64,000 nucleotides of DNA, taken from assembly GCA_949130485.1 (NCBI GenBank), contig OX422201.1, positions 6,012,627 to 6,076,626 on the forward strand, written 5' to 3'. Made by a program: the position numbers and the translations under genes. This DNA comes from Agelas oroides. Lineage: Eukaryota > Porifera > Demospongiae > Agelasida > Agelasidae. Below the pieces are notes generated by a model, which had not been told where the DNA came from, did no database searches, and saw only the letters and a program-made list of their open reading frames with translations. Shown here one piece after another: positions 23,201 to 33,663 of this stretch. How positions within the stretch are numbered: position 1 is the first letter of the stretch; each line of letters begins with the position of its first letter.

Positions 23201-26200
23201 AACTGGAGGCGGGGAAGGCCTAGGAACGAGGCTAGCTATCGGCTTGTTCGGCTTTCCCTGATGTGTACCCAATCTGGCCTCGTTTCCAGGCTTTCCCGGC
23301 TTCGGTTCTTGCTTGCAGGGAAGGCCTGAGATTGAGGAAATACCCAAACTTTCTGTGAATGCCAGTTTCACTCACAGCTCGATCAAGTTTCGTACAGAAA
23401 GGATAACATAACAAGCGTGTACAGAGTATGCTCACTATGCTGCCCTCTACCATCTGAACAGGGCATGTACACTCCCCCTCTCCACCCACCTTGAAGTTCA
23501 TGATGTTGCCATAGGTGTGTGTTGTGGATTTGCCCTCAAAGGGGGTCACCTTAAACAGGAGCTCGTACGCAATGATCCCGAGAGACCACCAGTCACAGCA
23601 GACACCGTAGTCTGCGGCACTGTCCAGACTGGTCAGCACCTCGGGTGCAATGTACTCTGGAGTACCCACTGGTAGACGAGGCTCCAGCTGAGAGAGAGAG
23701 AGTGAGAGAGAGAGAGTGAGAGAGAGAGAGAAGCCATCAACTGTCACCTTCCACCTTGCAATGCTCACTAGCTAGTTGCGTTGTTTTAGTAGAGGGTTTG
23801 TGATTTTAGGCTTAGTTTGTTTTACAGCTTGAACTGTTTCTCGAGTACAAAGTCTAATCCCCACCCAAAGATGAACGTGGTGACCTGAGAGTCCACGCTA
23901 CAGTTTAGAGCTAAAAAGCTAGTCATCAAGAGTTTACTTTTCAAGTATCCAACAGTACATACATACTTAAACATTTAGAAAACATTAAGTACCGTAGATC
24001 GGGAATTTTCGGCATTAAAATATTTTCGTCGCTGCGCCGGAGCGACAAAAATTAAACGCGCAAAAATAAAATACGTTGTGGAACCATCAAGCGACGAAAT
24101 ATTTTTAACACGAAAATTTAAAACGCAAATTATTTTTACTGCGAAAATTTCCCGATCTACGGTATAGTGGAATATACTGGAGATATACAGATCCTGTTAA
24201 GGGATTTACCAGCCTAGCACTGCTTTCCCACAATTTTTGGTGAATGAAAGAGAAGTACCCAGGGCACTTGTAGGTGGAGCATGGCCTTATCAGATACACA
24301 CTCAGGTTGGATGTCCATTGTGGCCTGGCAATTAGGTTCATTACGTACATGAAACATTTTCCATACATTTTGAGGTGGAACAAAACTGAAACTCCAACAA
24401 CCTTACTTGCATGTACATGAACTCCTGCAACACCAGCTACCGTAGCCAGAAACAAACTACTTTAACGTACCACTTTGCCGTCCACACCTAGTCGAGCAGC
24501 TGACCCAAAGTCTACAAGTTTGATGTGTCCCAAGAGTGTGATGAGTACGTTGTCAGGCTTCACGTCTCGGTGGACAAATCCCAACTGGTGAAGGTCGTTC
24601 AGAGCCACTGCGATCTCAGCAAGATAGAATCTGAGAGGACAGGAATACAACTACCACATTATCAGGCTACAAGGGTAAGTAAGCCAATGTTGTCATTGCT
24701 TCATCCATTGACTAGCGGCAGCCCCAGGCTCTTCCACCCAAACACCCCCATAGGAATCTCAACAAAAGCTGTGGGAACAAGGTAGTCTCATTTCCAGGCC
24801 ACTCCCAGATTTTATCTTGCAGCTGTGGAGAAAAATCAGTCAGGATGAGGCTACAGAGGAAGGCATGGCAATTATTGTCTTGGGGGGGGGGGGGGGGGGG
24901 GGCTACTTTCCCACATTTGGCCTGGCAAATTTGATATTAAGTACTCCAGAGTGGCACATAACCATACTTGGGGGGGGGGGGGGGGGGGGGGGGGCTACTG
25001 TCCCAGCACAGTACTCCAGAGTGGCACATAACCATACTTGGGGGGGGGGGGGGGGGGGGGGCTACTGTCCCAGCACAGTACTCCAGAGTGGCACATATCC
25101 ATACTTGGGGGGGGGGGGGGGGGGGGGGGGGCTACTGTCCCAGCACAGTACTCCAGAGTGGCACATATCCATCAATAACCACTCTTTGCCAAGTGCCCTT
25201 CCTCTCATAGCCCAGAACAACCCTCCCTTCCTTCACTCACACACCTTGCGTCCTCCTCCTTTATGCCCCCCTCATGTCTCTCCATGACAGTGAGCAGGTC
25301 CCCTCCTGGATGGAAGTCCATCACCAGGTAGAGACTCTCTGGATCCTGAGAGAGGGAGGAGGGGGGAGTAAGGGAGACACCATTCCATCATTCTGACATC
25401 CAGGGTGAGCACAGTCTCGATCCCAGACCAAAGTGAAAAACACACTGGACAAAACATCTGGGAATTCTCCCTCCCCTCCCACAAAAGAGTCTAACAGTGA
25501 AGACTAGGTCTGGGGTAGACATTAATTTCGCAATGCGGGCTACAGTTAACGTGACCTACATTGTAGCAGCCCCTTAAGGCTGATCAGAAGACAGAAGAGT
25601 CGAGAGCATACTAGCCTCATTGTGGTGCTTTCCTCTCCCACACAGCTTAGGATGTGGGTGGTAGCAATGTACATACCTGAAAGGCATAGTGCAGGGAAGT
25701 TAGCCAGGGACTGGTTGCCCATGCCATGATATCACGCTCCTCAGTAAAGAAAGCCGCCTGGTGAGGAAGAAGAGAAAAGGAAAGGAAGATCGGAGATGAG
25801 TGCATACTGTGTGATATCAATGTTACACCCCAAGATGCCAGATTCACATGAAACTGCCAGGAGAGAGACAACAATGTATCATCAATTAAGAGCTTGAAAA
25901 AATGTCATCAGTGCAATACATGAATAAACACACACAAATTATATACACTACATTGCGGAACCATCAAGCAATAAAACTTCAAGCACCAAAATATTTTTCG
26001 AACTTACGAAGCATAAATCCTAGCACATGTTTGTTAATGCAGCGACTCTACTATCCTGGATCTAATAATTGGTAGACACCTAGCTACTGTCATGTGCAAC
26101 CTTTGAACTAGTCTCGCAAGCCACACCCTTCGCTGGAGAGAGGAAGGGTCTGGTCACGCTGCAACCATCGAGTTGTTGCCACGACAGAAACTTGTCGTGA

Positions 26201-27486
26201 CCAATCAGATCCGCGCTCTTCGTAGATCGCATCCGTTGTCATGGAGTACAATTACGTCACAACGTGTTTAGCGGATGTCAGCATCTTATTACCTAACCGC
26301 AACGTTCGATAATTGCGTTCCTCGGCGACAACTCGGTAGTTGCAGCGTGACCAGACCCTTCCTCTCTCTGCGAAGGGTGTGGCTTGCGAGACTACCTTTG
26401 AACATGGTGTATATGAGCCCTCAGGTAACTGGGTGTATTAGCCTTGTCCCCAGGCCCATTCGAATTTCAAACGGGCCTGGGAACAAGGCTACTGGGTGTG
26501 TATGAGCCCTCAGGTAACTGGGTGTATTAGCCTTGTCCCCAGGCTCATTCGAATTTCAAACGGGCCTGGGAACGAGGCTACTGGGTGTGTATGAGCCCTC
26601 AGGTAACTGGGTGCATCTTGGAATATGGTTTACGAGGAGCACCATAGGACAGTGGCTTGGAATACATACCAGCCCCGACTTACATCTGCTTGCTGCAGAA
26701 TATGTGTCTTTTTCATCACCTTCATGGCAAACACAGTGCCAGTGCTCCGCTCACGAACAACCCGAACCTGAGCAGAACAAAAATGTAAGAAACACACACT
26801 CAGGGATGTAGTTCCACAGTGAAGTGTGAACTAAGTATACAAGTTTGTGTCACAACACAATATAACATTAAATGAATAACAGCATAACCAGATTTTGCAA
26901 TATGAATGGGTTAATTAATGGTGTGCTAGACAAGGTTTCATGTCACATATCTGTGCTTGTATACACACCCTCTCTCTGTTTTGCAGAGGGGCTTGCCCCA
27001 GTGAGAGACTGTTGAGATGGTTGCTGAGACAGTGCAGAACTGCATCCGTCACTTCTGGTCAGCTACACAAGTTAGTCACCTGACTTACCTCTCCAAAATG
27101 TCCCCTCCCGATGATGCTCTTCACTTCAAAGTCGCCGGCACTCAGTCTCAGTTCGTTCAGAGCGCTTACGGTGCCCTCATCTGTGTGGGTGAACAACGCT
27201 CATTTCTTGTGATCACAGAGACGTTCTACAACCATAAATGCTACAACCTTCGTCTTCACCACTAGAAATTTAGCTACTGTATTTGCTTACGTTTGTACAG
27301 AAACCTGGCGATGTTCTTGTCCCTGATTAGGTTGCCTTTGCTACACTCTGCGTGAAGGGCCAACAACGAATCCACAGCGCAATCGTAGCTGGCGCTAGCG
27401 AGAGTAGAATTGACTGTCAAGGTATTCCTGGACCCCAACGCCGCGTCTTTCAGAATCAGCATCCTTTGATGGATGTTACGGGCCAT
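8214..27486 (-). CDS. CIT: Citron Rho-interacting kinase-like protein (complete, 34 exons, about 1782 aa, no CNH domain)
   Basis: Exons in order: 27486-27291, 27180-27089, 26767-26684, 25757-25677, 25345-25245, 24630-24471, 23687-23490, 20844-20691, 20533-20353, 20068-19921, 19535-19408, 19004-18896, 18388-18281, 18105-17962, 17493-17434, 17164-17048, 16773-16690, 16555-16439, 16359-16259, 16064-15743, 15015-14890, 14415-14299, 14238-14081, 13790-13707, 13580-13445, 13138-13034, 12757-12509, 11803-11716, 11256-10699, 10590-10537, 10268-10175, 9659-9565, 9290-8987, 8709-8214. All have GT-AG borders and phases close (5349 nt). The product is an AGC-family Ser/Thr kinase with coiled coil, C1 and PH. 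Citron kinase acts with Rho at the cleavage furrow and midbody in cytokinesis. Citron was preferred over ROCK/MRCK because of the N-terminal segment before the kinase ([14 protein letters not shown]), the post-kinase motif [11 protein letters not shown] and the motif [12 protein letters not shown]. The C-terminal CNH domain of vertebrate citron is missing. Confidence 0.88.
9328..9365. mobile_element. Palindromic micro-MITE, family A (38 bp) with exact 9-bp target duplication
   Basis: The element begins TAGCCTCGTACC and ends GGGTACGGGGCTA. It is flanked by GGCAAGGAG at 9319-9327 and 9366-9374. Further degraded relatives follow directly at about 9385-9545. Confidence 0.85.
9755..10041. repeat. 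36-bp minisatellite, 8 units
   Basis: The unit is AATAAGTACAGCATACAGTA followed by TGGTTACTTCACAGGC, nearly perfect and head to tail. It lies in the intron between the exons 10268-10175 and 9659-9565 of the citron kinase gene. Because 36 is a multiple of 3, both strands stay open and give a 12-residue repeated translation. There are no unique spacers. Confidence 0.95.
10452..10506. mobile_element. Palindromic family A-like element
   Basis: AGCCTCATTCCCAAGCCATTT at the left pairs with AAATGGCCTGGGAATGAGGCT at the right. No clear target duplication was seen. Confidence 0.7.
11500..11685. repeat. Interspersed repeat with CCAAATGGTGC motifs, copy 1
   Basis: A segment from CTCGCTAGAAATCTACTTCC to GTGAGAACCCTG recurs in diverged form at about 21470-21725. 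The second copy is interrupted by a palindromic element. Both copies are in citron kinase introns. Confidence 0.65.
11801..12326. repeat. CIT: 105-bp minisatellite, 5 units, overlapping a splice acceptor
   Basis: Units of 105 bp start with CCCCTGGACAACAAGCAC at 11801, 11906, 12011, 12116 and 12221. Unit 1 contains the real 3' splice site of the exon 11803-11716 (minus strand TTGTTGTCCAG). The other four units carry the same site. Confidence 0.93.
14418..14732. repeat. Long homopurine (GGA/GGAGG)n tract beside an exon
   Basis: About 310 nt of almost pure G/A on the plus strand. On the coding (minus) strand of citron kinase it is a C/T tract that runs straight into the acceptor of exon 14415-14299. 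Confidence 0.95.
15231..15300. repeat. Near-perfect 27-bp hairpin
   Basis: GAGTTTGTTGCCGTCTGTAT (continuing TGTTAC) at 15233 is matched in reverse complement at 15274-15299, with a loop of about 13 nt. It lies in a citron kinase intron. Confidence 0.85.
16870..16914. mobile_element. Palindromic micro-MITE, family A
   Basis: TAGCCTCATTCCCAGG at the left and CCTGGGAATGAGGCTA at the right are exact complements around a 13-bp middle. A clean 9-bp flanking repeat is not visible. Confidence 0.75.
17301..17354. mobile_element. Palindromic family A-like element
   Basis: TAGCCTCGTTCCCGGGCT at the left pairs loosely with AGCCTGAGAACGAGACTA at the right. It is intronic in citron kinase. Confidence 0.6.
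22409..23155. mobile_element. piggyBac-like non-autonomous element with large internal palindrome
   Basis: The ends are TTAACCCTCGGC (22409-22420) and GCCGAGGGTTAA (23144-23155), i.e. a TTAA target duplication with CCC-type termini, as known for piggyBac elements. Inside, a (TCTG)n run at about 22455-22482 is followed by a palindrome of about 320 bp. No transposase ORF is present. It sits in the citron kinase intron between kinase exons 23687-23490 and 20844-20691. Confidence 0.75.
22540..22859. repeat. Palindrome, two arms of about 150 bp
   Basis: From GCTTCAAACCAAACGAGGA at the left to the complement TCCTCGTTCGGTTTGAAGC at the right, the arms match almost throughout around a short centre near 22695-22715. 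A few mismatches show that the arms have aged. Confidence 0.9.
23990..24164. mobile_element. MITE with TACCGTAGATCGGG terminal inverted repeats
   Basis: The left end TACCGTAGATCGGGAATTTT and right end AAATTTCCCGATCTACGGTA are complementary. The ends begin and finish with TA, consistent with a TA-duplicating (mariner-type) element. The body is A/T-rich, non-coding and palindromic. It is intronic in citron kinase. Confidence 0.75.
24880..25165. repeat. Tandem repeat with four poly-G runs of about 18-25 nt
   Basis: Units of about 65-70 bp carry a long G run followed by GGCTACTGTCCCAGCACAGT and ACTCCAGAGTGGCACATA. Four runs lie near 24883, 24970, 25041 and 25107. It is in the citron kinase intron between exons 25345-25245 and 24630-24471. 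Run lengths may be unreliable. Confidence 0.9.
26109..26394. mobile_element. Palindromic MITE, family B (286 bp) with exact 9-bp target duplication
   Basis: The left arm TAGTCTCGCAAGCCACACCC continues through GGTCTGGTCACGCTGCAACC. The right arm is its complement and ends GGCTTGCGAGACTA. The flanks CCTTTGAAC at 26100-26108 and 26395-26403 are identical. No ORF was seen. Confidence 0.9.
26429..26606. repeat. Two tandem 89-bp units, each carrying a family A palindrome
   Basis: CTGGGTGTAT, then a TAGCCTTG...CAAGGCTA (or CGAGGCTA) palindrome, then TGAGCCCTCAGGTAA repeats with an 89-bp period. One insertion followed by local tandem duplication explains it. Confidence 0.8.
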
Positions 27487-28137
27487 GTTCGTGCGTTCGT
27501 CCTTCGCGAAAAGACAGGTTTGGGTCGCTTCGCGAATCTAAGTAAGCAAATCGGGAAGGTTTGTGTTTACCGCCAAAAGTGTGCACGTGCACGCCTATAA
27601 TTTTTGTCCCGCAAAGGCACGCCTCTGCCTCTGCGCGATCGCGAGTAAGTGTGAATCGACGATCGGACGTCCTGAGCGCAGTCACTTCACCATGGTACGT
27701 TCTTCTTCAAAGTTAGACGAGAGGTGGGGTACTAAATTAGACGTCTATACGTAGACAGGCTAACTACACAATCGCGGGCTACTTATAGAAGGTGGGAGGG
27801 TGTGTTCATTGAGTGGGCTTTATTTGGAGAAAATTAATCCTAGTTGATCTGGAAGTCCACTCGAGTGATACTTCATCTCAAATATGTCCTAAACGAGTGA
27901 GACCCTGTAAACATCCATACTGAGGTACTTACTTCTCACCAGTCATGGACAAGATACAAGGGTAGCCTCATACCCAAACTCATTTCCTCTTTCAGGAAAG
28001 AGCTGGAGCTAGTCAGGGGTCTACATTTGTTTGTTAGCCTGAGACTGGGAATGAAACTATGAGTTGTGCGTCTACAATTGTGGACCTAGGAACAAGGCTA
28101 ACAAAATGGGGTGTGGCTAGCGAGCTGGGTACAAGTC

Positions 28138-28333
28138 CGGTCAGTGTATGCTGAAATGCAAAACTACTAGAACTTGAGATAATGACAATTGACACGCCTT
28201 ACAAATAGAATTAGTAACTTCAAAAAAATTCACATTTCCCCTTTTTGGGTCTAATTATTTGTAAGGCATGTCAATTGTCATTATCTCAAGTTCTAGTAGT
28301 TTTACATTTCAGTTGGCGGAAATATACACTGAC
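28138..28333. repeat. Palindrome of about 196 bp
   Basis: The left arm (GGTCAGTGTATGCTGAAATG, then ACTACTAGAACTTGAGATAA) is matched in reverse complement by the right arm ending at about 28333. The loop is near 28210-28255. It is probably a degenerate MITE. Confidence 0.8.
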
Positions 28334-29466
28334 CCAGTCCTTTACTGATACTTGATAGATCCACTTATAAGTTGCGTGAGATTTGCTTGTGCATGCGTGT
28401 AAGCGTAAATGCATGTGACTCATGCACTATGCGCGAGACTTGAGAGGTCTAACAAACAACAAAGATGGTCAAAGGATCGTGACAACCTTCTACATGACTC
28501 ACATAAGGAGGTACTTCAGGGGGTAGGACAAGCTCACGTGCACTCAGCAATCTGATGGTGTAATGCTCAGTGAAATTGTCTGATTCTGTGCGCTACAGCC
28601 CTTATTGAGTGCTTTTTGTGTAGTTTTCGAGAGTGGTTTGCCTTGCTAAAGCTAAAACATGTACTTTGGTTTGCTGCTGCAATCAGTAACATACAGTTCT
28701 CTCGGCATGCAAGGTGGACTCACCCATATCGAGGGATTTCTCCGACTTTCCGACAATGTAGGGATGTTCTACCCTAAGAACAAAAGTGTTCCAAGCATTG
28801 ATCCCCTGGCAAACTTGGATGCTATGAGCACTTCTTGTTTAATCTCTGTAAATCCCTGTGAACTTTCCGCATACCTAAGAATGGAATGTAATTTTCTCAC
28901 GTCATTCTTAGAGCTTGTCCTACCCCCCTTGCTGGTTGCACCCTCCCCAAATGCTATAGAGAAAGCCATGTGTTGTTACTGTCAACAAGCCTGGGAACCA
29001 CACCTTTGGTTGGTTTGTGTTTGTTATCACAACAACGCTCTGAGATTATAGGTATTAAGTAGAGTAGTAAGGTGTAGATTTTCTCGTAAAGTGTTAAGTA
29101 AAGTGTTAAGCAAAGTGATCTCGGTATGTAGCACTAAATTCAGAATAATTCTCAGACTTTTGACGTGCATGTGTATGTTGAAATTTTCGCAGGGATAATA
29201 TTTTGCAAGAACCCCCCAAAAACTTGCTGCATGACATACTTGCAACTCATGATAGCACATTGCACACACCGCATACAAATGCACGTAACATGCCCTACTT
29301 GTTGCAAAAAATTAATCTGCTGCAAAAAATCTCAATACTTACTGTATATAGATGTCAAACTATCAATCCCTAATTGCCTCATTCCAGTACCTCCCGTTTT
29401 CAGTTTGTGTTCACATTAACACATGAAAGTGGCTTTTACGATTTTGTGTGTTACGAATGCAAACTG

Positions 29467-29548
29467 TAGCCTTGTTCCCAGGCCCCACCCAGCTTTCCGT
29501 CGCTTGCATTTTTCATTTGCGTGCGGGGAGAGCCTGGGAACGAGGCTA
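29467..29548. mobile_element. Palindromic micro-MITE, family A (82 bp) with exact 9-bp target duplication
   Basis: TAGCCTTGTTCCCAGGC at the left and GCCTGGGAACGAGGCTA at the right. The identical flanks TGCAAACTG lie at 29458-29466 and 29549-29557. It lies about 70 bp upstream of the probable elongin B start. Confidence 0.9.
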
Positions 29549-29619
29549 TGCAAACTGTATGATAAACAATATTTGGGGCGGTGGAATGGGTCTAGAAACC
29601 CAACTGGTCTAAATAAGGT

Positions 29620-30719
<1,100 letters not shown>

Positions 30720-30999
30720 CTACACGACTGACTATAACACACCATTTCTCAATCATGTTCAAAGCTCGTCCTTGCCACTATTATTACCTTGATCGGATGT
30801 TATTCGAATTGTGTTATACGTAAATTATTAGTACATAATGTTATGTATGGCCTATAGATGGCCACATTGGCCGTTAAATTTTGCAAAAAGTGCACACAAA
30901 GTTCTGTTGATTTTTATACTGTGCTACTTATAGTATATTACTGTTCAACACACACTAAAATTATCAATGGAAAAGTTTTGAAAAACTAGTAATACCTTT

Positions 31000-33560
31000 G
31001 TTGGTAGCTATACTTGTGTCCTTGTAGACATCACCCCCCCAGTCCTGCGTAGCCAGACTCTCACCAGAGAAAGGGATGGAGTCTTGTGTAGCCAGACTCT
31101 CCCTCCCAGAAAGAGTCTGGCTACACAAGACTATACCCTCCTTTCCCTGAACAATCCAGGGAATGTATATTTATACTGCTTTTGCAGCCCCATTCCCAAG
31201 CTCCCTCTCTGTTCTGTTCTTGCAGTACAGTTACCTGATTTAGACTATACAGGACTCCAGAAGGAATGTTACAGAACACGAAAACTACAGTGGAACCTCT
31301 CTAATACAGACACCTCTGAAATATATAAGGACACCTGGTTAATCAGGACACTTGACTGAGTCCCAACTTCATATAAATACATATTATTCTTCCCCTGAAA
31401 TAAGGACACCTCACTAATTAGGACAATTGTTTTGGTCCCAAGGGTACATGCAAGACCATGGTCCTTAAAAGTTCATTGTGTGACAATCTGAAGCATTCTT
31501 GTGTTAATCCATGTATGTATGCTGTGAATGTCTTAATTAACGCTCCATTGTACTGGATTTCAGCTGTGGTGGAGTCCAGCTGGATGTTTATCATACAGTG
31601 GAACCTCTCTATATACGCCTAGCCTCAGTCTCGTTCCCAGGCCCGAAGAGGAGGAGGAGAAAGGGTTCGGGCCAAGGCCAGCAAGGGCACATGATGACGT
31701 CATTAATCGTAGTTGTTATAATGTGGCCTATGGTCGGGGTGCAAATTTCTATCTGACCTTTTGCAAATGTAAGAAAAACACTCAAAAATAATGACATTGT
31801 ATTGACTCTGCATGCATTGCACAATGCTTATACCAGTGTATCTACATATTATCAGCATTCTCTTTTGCAGCTACATACTAGTAAATATTCTCACAAGCCA
31901 CAAAGAGAGTAAGGGTCTGGTAGTGCTGTAACTGACAAATTGTCTCCAAAAAAAAAGATTATTAACTGCGCCATTAAATCTGATTCATGACAATAAGTAC
32001 AATCTAAAAAGAGAGCATGGATCTGATTGTAGCGACAATTGTGACTTTGCAAATGATGCACCATTCATTTCCACCTACATCAAATAATGACTTGAAAGAA
32101 AAGACTTATCTAATGCATGTGTGTGTGTCTCCAAGGGTCAAGTAGAAAAGGACAGCAGTTTGGTGTGACAGTAGAAACTTTCAAAGGTTCATATCAGTAA
32201 AATAAGCGCATACTTTTCCCAGTAGATACAATTTTATCCGGAGGGGGAAAGAATGCATGCCATTTCACCAGCAGACTTTTCCATCATCTTTGGATCACTT
32301 TACAGAGGGGGGCAGTCTGGGAGATTTTCCTGCCAGGAAAGGCACCAAGATTTTCACATCGCTCTCTTCTGCCTAGGTAAATAATTTTCAAATCTCCCAG
32401 CCTTTGTCCTTACATACTGGCCTTGTGTGCAAACTGACTATTCATTGAGCTGTAGAGTAGCTATATACTCCTCCATTATTGGATCACTTCCTGTTTGCAT
32501 AACAGGAGAAGAAAGCCTGGGAAATCTTGTCATGTGTAGTGATGTCATGTAACATCAGGCAGACAGAAGGTAGTCTCATGAAGGGGAACTTGACATTGAC
32601 CAGTCTTGAGTAGCAAACAAGATGTGTTGATGCTGCCTTGCGAATGTTGTGGACTCCAGAGTTTGGACAGGCATGGTCTTGCGAGCCAGACCCACTTCTG
32701 CAAAAAAGGGAAGGGTCTGGTGAACTATGTATACAAGCCATATCCGCTGCTCTGTACAGTGTGGTCCAATCATGCTGCAATACTTTGGCACATGACACAT
32801 TATAACGTTTTAGTAGCAATAACAGTCTGGATAACAATGACAAAAACCTAACACAAGATTGTTCACAGGGTTGGGCACGGCGATCCGTGTGCCTACCTCA
32901 TGTTACATGACATCACCACACATGAAGAGATCTCCCATCCCACCACATTTGCATACTATTAAGCAATCAAATGCTGGAGACAATGGTCAGGAAATGAGGC
33001 TACATTCAGGGGGATCACAAGTCAATAAGCTAATTTTGTACGGTCACACTGTCAAGCTCTCTCATTTACTCTGAGATCAAGCCGCCAAGAGGTTGACCAA
33101 GAAATGTCCTTTGTCAACCACTACACTAGTTCAATCATTGTTGCAGACTTAGCATCTATTGTTCACCTTTCATGCTGTATGCATGGAAGCCTGCATCCCA
33201 TATCCATATCCATTGTAGGTTCATGGGTGCAACTCCACCCACTCACGCATGCGCAGTTCGTTAGCACATCGTGCAGTAGTCTCGTGACCAGCCGGAAAGA
33301 AATTTGCGGTCGGGCCCGGGGCCGGATCGTCTCAAGCAGTGTAATTAAATGACACACAAATTAATAGGGGGTCAGATAGCCAAAAATTTACCGCCATGGT
33401 CGCACGCGGGCACGGTTCATCTTGAATGCAGAACGCGGTAGTCTCGCAGGCCAGAGTCTCACCGTCTCACGGGGAAGAGTTCCGTGAGAGCCTGGCCTGC
33501 AAGACTAGAGCTGCAGCTCTTTTCACCGGGAAGCTAAAATAGATAATATACAGGTTGATG
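31000..33560. other. Gene-poor interval with repeats
   Basis: No convincing gene was seen. It holds a TAGCCAGACTCTC palindrome at about 31050-31125. Two direct TACAGTGGAACCTCTCTA motifs, like pogo/Tigger-type transposon ends, lie at about 31288 and 31592. A one-sided family B fragment lies at 32676-32840, and a TAGTCTCGCAGGCC...GGCCTGCAAGACTA palindrome at about 33448-33509. Confidence 0.55.
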
Positions 33561-33663
33561 CGTGATGCATAATTTTTCAGGTTTGTATTTCCCCGGTATA
33601 TCCGGCATACCGGGTATTTCACGCTTCTACTGTGTATGGTTGCGGTTCAACGTTGAAGAGATC

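Larger units (their letters stand above)
20691..27180 (-). other. CIT: Kinase-domain exons of the citron kinase-like gene
   Basis: The kinase domain spans residues about 83-355 over seven exons (27180 to 20691). All catalytic marks are present: glycine loop GRGHFGEV (90-97), VAIK lysine in FAMKVMKK (K112), alpha-C Glu in TEERDIM (E131), HRDVKPDN (D207), DFG (D225) and APE (252-254), followed by [12 protein letters not shown]. The AGC C-terminal extension continues in the exon at 20533-20353 (DDTSNFD, then [11 protein letters not shown]). The enzyme is predicted to be active. Confidence 0.9.
27487..29619. other. Intergenic region between citron kinase and elongin B
   Basis: This holds the presumed promoters of the two divergent genes. 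Just upstream of the citron ATG (27500-27700) the sequence is CpG-rich. It also holds a 196-bp palindrome at 28138-28333 and a family A element at 29467-29548. An open frame at 28659-29051 matches nothing I recognise. Confidence 0.6.

Noticed and set aside
8214-27486. ROCK or MRCK kinase instead of citron
   Set aside because: ROCK has C1 inserted within PH and a different coiled coil; MRCK has CNH and CRIB after PH. The N-terminal and post-kinase motifs fit citron best.
28659-29051. 130-codon open frame as a gene
   Set aside because: No recognised family, no splice partners and no conserved motif. Possibly a transposon remnant; left unannotated.
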